NCBI GenBank assembly: GCA_034211115.1
Contig: JAXHTH010000266.1
Location: 1-6,414 of the forward strand
Direction of reading: 5' to 3'
Length of the DNA: 6,414 nucleotides
Source: JAXHTH01 sp034211115
GTDB taxonomy: Bacteria > Planctomycetota > Phycisphaerae > Phycisphaerales > SM1A02
Shown: piece by piece, positions 1 through 5,549 of the stretch
How positions within the stretch are numbered: the first letter of the stretch is position 1
Layout: each line of letters opens with the position of its first letter
Position numbers and translations under genes: made by a program
The notes under the pieces: generated by a model
The model's database searches: none
Told to the model about the DNA's origin: nothing
Seen by the model: only the letters and a program-made list of their open reading frames with translations

Positions 1-1
1 G

Positions 2-496
2 GTGAACGGTTTTGACGATGCGCTGCGCGCGGTGCGTGATGTGGGCGAGGTGACCGGCGCGGGCGAGGCGGCGGCGGGGCTGGTGAAGCGGATAAACCGG
101 GCATTTGACGGCCTTTCTCCGCTCGAACCCGCCCTCGAGGCGGCCTATCTCGTGTGGGGCGATCCGCCCATGGCCGCGGGGCGCGAAACGTATATCGACG
201 CCTTGATGAGCCGGTGCGGCCTGCGCAACGTGTGCACGGATCCGGGCCCCCGCTACCCCACGGTGAGCGAGGGGCGGCTGCGCGGATGGGCGCCGCGCGT
301 CGTTCTCCTCTCGTCGGAGCCGTACCCGTTCACGGAGGCCGAGGTTGCGGCGTGGACGGAGCGACTGCCGCAGGCGAGCGTGCGACTCGTGGACGGCGAG
401 ATGTTCGGGTGGTACGGGGCGCGGATGCTGGAGGCGGGCCCGTACCTGGCCGCCCTGGCGGGGGATCTCGCCGCCGACATCGAGACCGATTCTTAA
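2..496 (+). CDS. ABC transporter substrate-binding protein, BtuF/TroA-like helical-backbone family (C-terminal part)
   Basis: This is the C-terminal 164 residues of an extracytoplasmic binding protein that would deliver a cobalamin-, heme- or siderophore-type ligand to an ABC importer. The reading frame is open to the window edge. The first codon here is GTG, but the sequence begins in the linker-helix region (residues 3-35, with a VGEVTG segment), so the real start and the N-terminal lobe lie upstream. Visible family signatures are YLVWGDPPMAAG (49-60) followed by RETYIDALMSRCGLRNV (61-77), YPTVSE (85-90), the SSEPYPF motif (104-110) and LVDGEMFGWYGAR (129-141) near the end. In this family the Glu of SEPYPF often lies on the lobe surface that contacts the permease. 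The stop is TAA at 494-496, and no terminator follows. The ligand cannot be decided: B12, heme and iron-siderophore receptors share these motifs. Family assignment is firm and substrate is open. Confidence 0.8.
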   Translation: MNGFDDALRAVRDVGEVTGAGEAAAGLVKRINRAFDGLSPLEPALEAAYLVWGDPPMAAGRETYIDALMSRCGLRNVCTDPGPRYPTVSEGRLRGWAPRVVLLSSEPYPFTEAEVAAWTERLPQASVRLVDGEMFGWYGARMLEAGPYLAALAGDLAADIETDS

Positions 497-570
497 TGCC
501 GATTCCGCGCATTTTCCGATCACGTTTCCGGCCCGCCCCCGCTAGGCTGGAAGCCGGAGTATCTGGCACG

Positions 571-598
571 CGCTCGCTCCTGTTCCGGAACCCGAGCG
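571..598. promoter_or_regulatory. Inverted repeat in the leader of the secreted-protein gene
   Basis: CGCTCG (571-576) and CGAGCG (593-598) form a 6-bp stem that encloses the perfect 10-bp palindrome GTTCCGGAAC (582-591). It lies about 50-75 bp before the start codon of the downstream gene. A weak -10-like TAGGCT sits at 543-548, with no convincing -35, so the promoter itself is not called. The dyad may be an operator or an mRNA hairpin. Only the symmetry is directly seen. Confidence 0.3.
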
Positions 599-632
599 TA
601 CCGAGGCCGGGGAGCGGGCACAGCAACAACAT

Positions 633-639
633 AGGGAGG
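633..639 (+). promoter_or_regulatory. Shine-Dalgarno that fixes the start of the secreted protein
   Basis: AGGGAGG ends 6 bases before the ATG at 646. The open frame extends back to 154, overlapping the preceding gene, but that extension encodes Arg/Gly-rich sequence without family features. The strong ribosome binding site plus the signal peptide directly after 646 settle the start. Confidence 0.85.
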
Positions 640-645
640 CCACGC

Positions 646-3327
646 ATGTTCCTTTCCAGTAACTTCCATGGTGCGAAGTTCCGGGGGGTGGTCGGCATCC
701 TGGCATTGGCCGGAGCCGGTCACGCGGCGATGGGCGCCGCAACGGAGGTCGGCAAGCTGCTTGCGTCCGACGGGGTGGCCGGGGACAGCTTCGGTCGGAC
801 GGTCGCCATCGACGGCGACGTCGCGATCGTGGGCGCGCCGGACAACGGTGCCGGCGCGGCGTACATCTATCGCTTTGACGGTGTGGGATGGGCAGAGGAG
901 GCCGTGCTTACCGCCGCGGATGGCGAGAACGGGGACCAGTTCGGCATCGCGGCGGACGTCAGCGGCGATGTCGCCATCGTCGGCGCCTGGCAGGATGTCG
1001 ATGGCGCATTCAGCTCAGGATCCGCCTACGTCTACCGCTTCGACGGCGCGAGCTGGTCCGAGGAAGCGAAGCTGCTCGCCTCCGATCGCGCCGCCACGGA
1101 TCAATTCGGGGTCGCGGTCGCGATTGACGGCAACGTCGCCGTCGTCGGCGCCGAGCGTGGCGATGATCTGCTTACACCGGTTGACGATTCCGGCGCCGCG
1201 TACGTCTTCGAGTACGGCGGAGGCTGGAGCGAGACGGCGAAGCTGTTCGCCTCCGACGCCGCGGTGAACGATCGATTCGGCAACGCCGTGGACATCGACG
1301 GCGACGTGATCGTCGTCGGCGCGCGCTCCGGCGATGCAGTCGTCGCGGATACCGGCGCCGCCTACGTCTTCGCCTTCGACGGATCCGATTGGTTTGAAGA
1401 GGCGAAACTCACCGCCGCCGACGGCGCGGCCGCCGACGAATTCGGCGGGTCGGTCGCCATCAGCGCCGACACCGTCATCTGCGGCGCGCCGCTGGACGAT
1501 GATGTCATCTCGGCGTCAGGCTCGGCCTACGCGTTCACCTTCAACGGCTCGTCGTGGACGCAGCAGGCCAAGCTTGTGGCCGGCGATGCGGCGCAGGGCG
1601 ACAACTTCGGCGACGCGGTCGCCATCGCCGGTGATCTCGCCATTGTCGGCGCGTTCCTCGAATCCGCCGAGACGGGTTCGATCTACGTGTTCCGGCGCGC
1701 GGCCGGAGCCTGGTCGCAGGACGTGAAGCTCCTGGCCTCCGATGCGACCGCCCCGGATCAGTTCGGCGGCGCGGTTGGCGTGAGCGCGGAGCAGCGCGTC
1801 ATCGTCGGCGCGGCGGGCGATGACGACCTGGGCAACGCGTCCGGCAGCGCGTATGTCTTCGAACTGCTCGACACCGACGGCGACGACCTCACCGATTACG
1901 AGGAAACGGTCACCCTCGCCGGGACCTATCCCTGTCTCGATCCGTACGAGTTCGACTCGGACGGCGACGGCATTGATGATGGCACCGAGCTGAGCATAAG
2001 TTTCTATGATCCGTGTGACCCAGGCGGTGCCCCGATCGACACGGACGGCGATGGCATCGGCGACGGCCGCGAGACGCTGCTGTACGGCACCGATCCCCTC
2101 GATGCCGACAGCGATGACGACGGCCTGACCGACGGGGACGAAGTCGCCGCGGCGGCCGGGACCGGCTGCCCCGATCCGCTCGATGACGACAGCGACGACG
2201 ACGGCCTGCTCGACGGGTCCGATCCCGATCCCTGCGTCCCCGGCGGCCCGGTCGACACCGACGGCGATGGCCTCACCGACAATGACGAGACCACCGTCTA
2301 CGGGACCGATCCCGACGATGCCGACACCGACGATGACGGTCTGATCGACGGCGACGAAGTCCTGACCTACCTCACCGATCCGCTCGACGCCGACAGCGAC
2401 GATGACGGCCTCGGCGACGGCGAGGAGATCGCCACGCATCTGACGGATCCGCTGGATGCGGACAGCGATGACGACGGCCTGCTTGACGGTGAGGAGGTGC
2501 TGACCTTCGCCACCGACCCGCTGGACGCGGACAGCGATGACGATGACCTCACCGATGGCGAGGAGATCAACGAGTACGGCACGGACCCGCTGGTCGTCGA
2601 CACCGACGGCGACGGGCTGACGGACGGCGAGGAAGTCGCCCTGGCCGGCTTCGCCGGCTGCCCCAACCCCGTGCTCTCCGACAGCGACAGCGACGGGCTG
2701 ACGGACGGCGAAGAGGTCGTCGCGGGCCTCGATCCCTGCGATGCCGACTTCGATGATGACGGGCTCTCCGACGGCAACGAGGCCCTGTTCGGCACCGACC
2801 CGGAGAATCCCGACACCGACGGCGACGGGCTGACGGACGGCGAGGAGGTCGACGCCGCGATGGGCACCGGCTGCCCCGACCCGCTGGCCTTCGACAGCGA
2901 TGGCGACACGCTGTCGGACGGCGAGGAAGTCGATCTGACCACCGATCCCTGCAACGTCGACACCGACGGGGACGGGGTCGAGGACGACATCGACCCGCTG
3001 CCCGTCGAGCCCGGGGTGCCCGACGATTTCCTCGCGGAGTGGACGATGGACGTGTCCACCGACATCCGAGGACTCGATCTGCCGCTGTTCACCGGCCCCA
3101 GCGACTTCTCCAAGCGCGTGCGAAGGACGATCCTGAGCGGTCTGACCTCGTTCGCGGCCATGCTGATCGAGTTCGGCTACGACGATTTCGCCTCGGTGTA
3201 TCTGACGATCGTATATCGTCGCGTGGACGGCGCGTCGCCGCCGCGGGACTGGATCGTCGACTCGCCAGAGAAGACCGATCTGGCCGATGAGATCGATCTG
3301 CTCATCGATCTGCTGGCGTTTGAATAG
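646..3327 (+). CDS. Secreted FG-GAP beta-propeller protein with thrombospondin-type-3-like calcium-binding stalk
   Basis: An exported 893-residue protein, probably cell-surface or extracellular. Residues 1 to about 27-32 form a signal peptide: a basic start (K11, R13), a hydrophobic core GVVGILALAG, then small residues around HAAMGAA. Residues 34-408 contain seven repeats of about 54 residues, each with a (D/G)xFG start, an AIxGDVAIVGA-like strand, a GxAYVF strand and, in most, a W-E-A-KL turn. The Phe-Gly pairs run from F49 to F373. Seven FG-GAP repeats match one seven-bladed propeller. Residues 409-785 hold 16 Asp-rich units of the DTDGDGLTDGEE type, resembling thrombospondin type-3 repeats, with eight cysteines. 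Residues 794-893 form a distinct, probably helical end containing RVDG, DWIVD and EIDLLIDLL. No LPXTG, PEP-CTERM or transmembrane anchor is visible. Such proteins are typically used in adhesion or surface display. The specific role is unknown, and no neighbour suggests one. A terminator follows. Confidence 0.88.
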   Translation: MFLSSNFHGAKFRGVVGILALAGAGHAAMGAATEVGKLLASDGVAGDSFGRTVAIDGDVAIVGAPDNGAGAAYIYRFDGVGWAEEAVLTAADGENGDQFGIAADVSGDVAIVGAWQDVDGAFSSGSAYVYRFDGASWSEEAKLLASDRAATDQFGVAVAIDGNVAVVGAERGDDLLTPVDDSGAAYVFEYGGGWSETAKLFASDAAVNDRFGNAVDIDGDVIVVGARSGDAVVADTGAAYVFAFDGSDWFEEAKLTAADGAAADEFGGSVAISADTVICGAPLDDDVISASGSAYAFTFNGSSWTQQAKLVAGDAAQGDNFGDAVAIAGDLAIVGAFLESAETGSIYVFRRAAGAWSQDVKLLASDATAPDQFGGAVGVSAEQRVIVGAAGDDDLGNASGSAYVFELLDTDGDDLTDYEETVTLAGTYPCLDPYEFDSDGDGIDDGTELSISFYDPCDPGGAPIDTDGDGIGDGRETLLYGTDPLDADSDDDGLTDGDEVAAAAGTGCPDPLDDDSDDDGLLDGSDPDPCVPGGPVDTDGDGLTDNDETTVYGTDPDDADTDDDGLIDGDEVLTYLTDPLDADSDDDGLGDGEEIATHLTDPLDADSDDDGLLDGEEVLTFATDPLDADSDDDDLTDGEEINEYGTDPLVVDTDGDGLTDGEEVALAGFAGCPNPVLSDSDSDGLTDGEEVVAGLDPCDADFDDDGLSDGNEALFGTDPENPDTDGDGLTDGEEVDAAMGTGCPDPLAFDSDGDTLSDGEEVDLTTDPCNVDTDGDGVEDDIDPLPVEPGVPDDFLAEWTMDVSTDIRGLDLPLFTGPSDFSKRVRRTILSGLTSFAAMLIEFGYDDFASVYLTIVYRRVDGASPPRDWIVDSPEKTDLADEIDLLIDLLAFE
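745..1869 (+). repeat. Seven FG-GAP repeats (about 162-bp period)
   Basis: The region codes for seven copies of a unit of about 54 residues, recognised by FG followed by an A-I-x-G-D-V-x-I-V-G-A strand and a G-x-A-Y-V-F strand. The last copy lacks the W-E-A segment, while the first is preceded by an extra KLLASD segment. That is what is expected if the N-terminal strand completes the last blade and closes the ring. Copies have diverged at DNA level, so recent duplication is not implied. Confidence 0.8.
1870..3000 (+). repeat. Sixteen Asp-rich calcium-binding-type repeats (TSP3-like stalk)
   Basis: Sixteen units of the form D-[TSF]-D-x-D-x-[LIV]-x-D are counted between residues 409 and 785, most followed by G-E-E and a TDP turn. 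The alternating Asp pattern is the known calcium-loading signature of thrombospondin type-3 repeats and bacterial relatives. Metal binding here is inferred, not shown. Four central units have an exact 69-bp period (2305-2580). Cysteines are C430, C457, C508, C530, C672, C698, C743 and C769. Confidence 0.85.
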
Positions 3328-3329
3328 AG

Positions 3330-3356
3330 CCGGTCCGTTGGATCTGAACGAACCGG
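3330..3356 (+). other. Stem-loop after the secreted-protein stop codon
   Basis: CCGGTCCGTT (3330-3339) pairs with AACGAACCGG (3347-3356), with one C-A mismatch and a 7-base loop. It starts 3 bases after the stop and lacks a T-run, so it is not itself a terminator. It may protect the 3' end of the transcript. Confidence 0.4.
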
Positions 3357-3375
3357 TCATCGCGATGTTGATGCA

Positions 3376-3406
3376 GGCGGGCCCCCTGGCGGGCCCGCCT
3401 TTTTTT
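3376..3406 (+). terminator. Strong Rho-independent terminator
   Basis: GGCGGGCCC (3376-3384) and GGGCCCGCC (3391-3399) form a perfect 9-bp GC-only stem with a 6-base loop, followed directly by seven T residues (3400-3406). It lies 48 bases after the stop of the secreted-protein gene and isolates that gene from the malic enzyme downstream. There is no matching A-run upstream, so it should act on + strand transcripts only. Confidence 0.93.
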
Positions 3407-3419
3407 CGCCCGGCGCGAG

Positions 3420-3442
3420 GGGTGGGAACGGCGTTCCCGCCC
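3420..3442. promoter_or_regulatory. Strong inverted repeat directly upstream of the malic enzyme promoter candidate
   Basis: GGGTGGGAAC (3420-3429) and GTTCCCGCCC (3433-3442) form a 10-bp stem with one G-U wobble and a 3-base loop. The repeat ends two bases before the -35-like TTGATT. It has no T-tract, so it is more likely an operator-like dyad, or a second hairpin backing up the terminator, than a terminator alone. Confidence 0.45.
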
Positions 3443-3443
3443 G

Positions 3444-3473
3444 TTGATTGAAGCCTTCGAGGCGGCCTAGCAT
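3444..3473 (+). promoter_or_regulatory. Candidate sigma70-type promoter for malic enzyme
   Basis: TTGATT (3444-3449) and TAGCAT (3468-3473), spaced 18 bp, each match four of six bases of the housekeeping consensus. Transcription would begin near 3480, giving a leader of roughly 95 bases. The location after a terminator and before the gene supports it. The match alone is moderate in GC-rich DNA. Confidence 0.4.
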
Positions 3474-3547
3474 CGCTATCCGAAACTTCGCGATCGACCG
3501 CCGGGCCGGCGGTGTGCCCTCCCCGCGGCCGAGGCCCATCGCACAGC

Positions 3548-3568
3548 GCCCGCAAGGCGGGCAAGGAA
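3548..3568 (+). promoter_or_regulatory. Ribosome binding site of malic enzyme with abutting hairpin
   Basis: AAGGAA (3563-3568) lies 8 bases before the ATG at 3577. Directly in front of it GCCCGC (3548-3553) and GCGGGC (3557-3562) form a 6-bp hairpin with a 3-base loop. The site decides the start: the in-frame TTG at 3448 would only add 43 Arg/Pro-rich residues not seen in this family. Confidence 0.6.
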
Positions 3569-3576
3569 TCAGAGCA

Positions 3577-5292
3577 ATGAACCCGATGACGGCGACTGGA
3601 AGTTCTTCGACCGCCCGGGCGGTCCGTGTTCCCTATCGCGGCTCGCATCTCATTCGCGAGCCGCTGTTCAACAAGGGCAGCGCGTTCACCGACGACGAGC
3701 GCGACCGGCTCGGGCTGCGCGGTCTTCTGCCGCCCACGCAGTTGGCCATCGAGGAGCAGGTCGCCCTGGAGCTGGAGCATCTGCGCGCCAAGCGCGACGA
3801 CCTGGAGAAGTTCATCGGCCTCGATGCCCTGCGCGAGCGCAACGAGACGCTGTTCTTCCGCGTGCTGGTGGAGAATCTCCAGGAGATGATGCCGATCGTG
3901 TACACGCCCACGGTGGGGCAGGCGTGCCAGCAGTACAGTCACATCATCCGCCAGCCGCGGGGGCTGTGGATCACGCCCGATTCGCGCGGCCGGATCGCGG
4001 AGATCCTGCGCAACGCGCCCAACCCGGACGTGCGGCTCATCGTGGTCACGGACAACGAACGTATTCTGGGGCTGGGCGACCAGGGCGCCGGCGGAATGGG
4101 CATTCCCGTGGGCAAGCTCTCGCTCTACATCGCCGGGGCGGGCATTCATCCCTCCCTCTGCCTGCCCATCAGCCTCGACGTGGGCACCGACAACGTCGAG
4201 CTTCTCCACGATCATTACTACCTCGGCTGGCGCCATCGCCGGCTGCGGGGCGCCGCGTACGACGAATTCCTCGAGGAGTTCGTCGAGGCGGTGTCGGAGG
4301 TGTTCCCCCGCGCCCTCGTGCAGTGGGAGGACTTCCTCAAGAACAACGCCTTCCGGATCCTCGATCGTTACCGGCTGCGCATCACGAGCTTCAACGATGA
4401 CATCCAGGGCACGGCGGGGGTCGCCCTGGCCGGCGCGCTGGCCGCGGTCCGGCAGAGCGGGCAGAAGCTCACCGATCAGCGCATCGTCTACTACGGGGCC
4501 GGGGCCGCGGGCGTGGGCATTGGCCGGCTCGTCCGCAGCGCCCTGCAGGAGCAGGGCGCCGACGAGACGACCCTGCGGCGGGCCCAGGTCTTCCTCGACA
4601 GTCGCGGCCTGCTCTTCGAGGGCCGCACCATCAACGATCCGCAGAAGCTCGAGTTCGCCATGCAGCGCGAGGAGCTGGACTTCTACGGCCTCCGCGGCGA
4701 CGGCCCCTTCGATCTGCTGGAGGTCGTCCGCCACGTCAAACCCACCATCCTGCTGGGGACGACGGCCACGCCGGGCGTGTTCACCGAGGAGGTGATCCGC
4801 GAGATGGCCCGGCACGTGGAGCACCCCATCATCCTGCCCTTCTCCAACCCCAACTCCAAGTGCGAGTGCTCGCCGGCCGAGGCCATCGAGTGGACGGACG
4901 GGCGGGCCCTCATCGCCACGGGCAGTCCCTTCCGGCCCGTGGACTACCAGGGCCATCGCTACGTCATCGGGCAGGGCAACAACGTCTACATCTTCCCCGG
5001 CGTGGGGTTGGGCGTGATTCTCGCCGAGGCGAGGCAGGTGACCGATTCGATGTTCCTCGCCGCGGCTCGCACCCTGGCGGAGATGGTGACCGCCGAGGAC
5101 TTCCGCGCCGGCTCCCTCTACCCCGATCAGAGCAAGCTGCGGGAGGTGTCCCGCCAGATCGCCATCGCGGTAATCAAGGAGGCCCGCCGGCTCAATCTGG
5201 GGCGGATCATCGCCGACGAGTCGATTCCCGAGCTCGTTGACGAGGCGATGTGGTTCCCCTCCTACGGCGACTACACCGCCCCGGACGCGTAG
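3577..5292 (+). CDS. Malic enzyme, large (about 60 kDa) class, malate to pyruvate + CO2
   Basis: A complete 571-residue cytoplasmic enzyme that oxidatively decarboxylates L-malate to pyruvate with NAD(P)+ and a divalent metal. Length and motifs match the large class shared by eukaryotic ME1/ME2 and E. coli MaeA (SfcA), not the shorter or phosphotransacetylase-fused bacterial type. Seen: a GLRGLLPP segment at 46-53; YTPTVGQACQQY starting at the catalytic Tyr109; TDNERILGLGDQGAGGMG with substrate Arg162; catalytic Lys180 in GKLSLY; metal ligands Glu251, Asp252 and Asp275 (in FNDDIQGTAG); dinucleotide-binding GAGAAGVGIG at 307-316; Asp341 after the second Rossmann strand; GTTATPG at 394-400; and FSNPNSKCE from 422. 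Asp341 favours NAD+, but cofactor choice in this family cannot be settled by one residue. The gene sits between a terminator and a malate dehydrogenase gene 257 bp downstream that uses the same substrate. All key residues are intact. Family confidence is very high. Confidence 0.96.
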   Translation: MNPMTATGSSSTARAVRVPYRGSHLIREPLFNKGSAFTDDERDRLGLRGLLPPTQLAIEEQVALELEHLRAKRDDLEKFIGLDALRERNETLFFRVLVENLQEMMPIVYTPTVGQACQQYSHIIRQPRGLWITPDSRGRIAEILRNAPNPDVRLIVVTDNERILGLGDQGAGGMGIPVGKLSLYIAGAGIHPSLCLPISLDVGTDNVELLHDHYYLGWRHRRLRGAAYDEFLEEFVEAVSEVFPRALVQWEDFLKNNAFRILDRYRLRITSFNDDIQGTAGVALAGALAAVRQSGQKLTDQRIVYYGAGAAGVGIGRLVRSALQEQGADETTLRRAQVFLDSRGLLFEGRTINDPQKLEFAMQREELDFYGLRGDGPFDLLEVVRHVKPTILLGTTATPGVFTEEVIREMARHVEHPIILPFSNPNSKCECSPAEAIEWTDGRALIATGSPFRPVDYQGHRYVIGQGNNVYIFPGVGLGVILAEARQVTDSMFLAAARTLAEMVTAEDFRAGSLYPDQSKLREVSRQIAIAVIKEARRLNLGRIIADESIPELVDEAMWFPSYGDYTAPDA

Positions 5293-5340
5293 ACCGGGGC
5301 AGGCCTCGCCGTCGTGACCGGCCGGGGCGCGACCGCCACG

Positions 5341-5362
5341 CGCCGCCGCGCGGGGGGCGGCG
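5341..5362 (+). other. GC hairpin downstream of malic enzyme, weak terminator candidate
   Basis: CGCCGCC (5341-5347) pairs perfectly with GGCGGCG (5356-5362) across an 8-base loop, about 50 bases after the malic enzyme stop. Only two T residues follow, so intrinsic termination would be inefficient and readthrough into the malate dehydrogenase gene is possible. Confidence 0.3.
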
Positions 5363-5390
5363 TTGCCCTTCCCGGAGCGTTCCTTATGAT
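5363..5390 (+). promoter_or_regulatory. Candidate sigma70-type promoter for malate dehydrogenase
   Basis: TTGCCC (5363-5368) and TATGAT (5385-5390) are spaced 16 bp. The -10 box matches five of six consensus bases and the -35 four of six. It is one of the few AT-richer spots in this gap. Transcription would start near 5397 and leave a leader of about 150 bases before the ATG at 5550. Confidence 0.5.
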
Positions 5391-5426
5391 GGGCGGCGGG
5401 ACGCAGCCGCAGGGATTGCGAACAGG

Positions 5427-5447
5427 CGAGAGGTGAAGACCCTCTCG
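5427..5447 (+). other. Hairpin in the malate dehydrogenase leader
   Basis: CGAGAGG (5427-5433) and CCTCTCG (5441-5447) form a perfect 7-bp stem with a 7-base loop. A further short stem, TCGCG (5462-5466) with CGCGA (5479-5483), follows. I do not recognise a known riboswitch class. No T-tract follows either stem. Confidence 0.4.
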
Positions 5448-5549
5448 GCAGGGCGAGACGGTCGCGGGCCCGCCGCATCGCGAGGCGGACATCGAGGCCG
5501 ATGGATCCGCGTCATTCACCATTCACTCATCTGAAGGGTCAACCGAACC

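Noticed and set aside
154..645. N-terminal extension of the secreted-protein frame
   Set aside because: It overlaps the substrate-binding protein gene in another frame, encodes Arg/Gly-rich sequence, and would bury the signal peptide. The strong ribosome binding site at 633-639 favours 646.
1870..3000. CRISPR-like or non-coding repeat array
   Set aside because: The repeats keep codon phase, vary mainly at third positions and encode a known calcium-binding pattern, so they are protein repeats rather than CRISPR or intergenic repeats.
2367..3161. 264-codon Ser/Pro-rich open frame on the - strand
   Set aside because: Its Ser-rich composition is the mirror of the GAC/GGC Asp-rich repeats on the + strand. 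It is a shadow frame.
3424..3438. LexA/SOS-like box (GAAC-N-GTTC)
   Set aside because: The half-sites are 3 bases apart instead of the 4 expected for the GAAC-N4-GTTC type, and the downstream gene is metabolic, so a LexA site is not supported.
1516..5478. A 1320-codon open frame on the - strand spanning the stalk repeats and malic enzyme
   Set aside because: It is antisense to two well-supported genes and crosses the terminator and a promoter region. Its product is low-complexity sequence typical of the complement of GC-rich, Asp-rich coding DNA, with no family signature.
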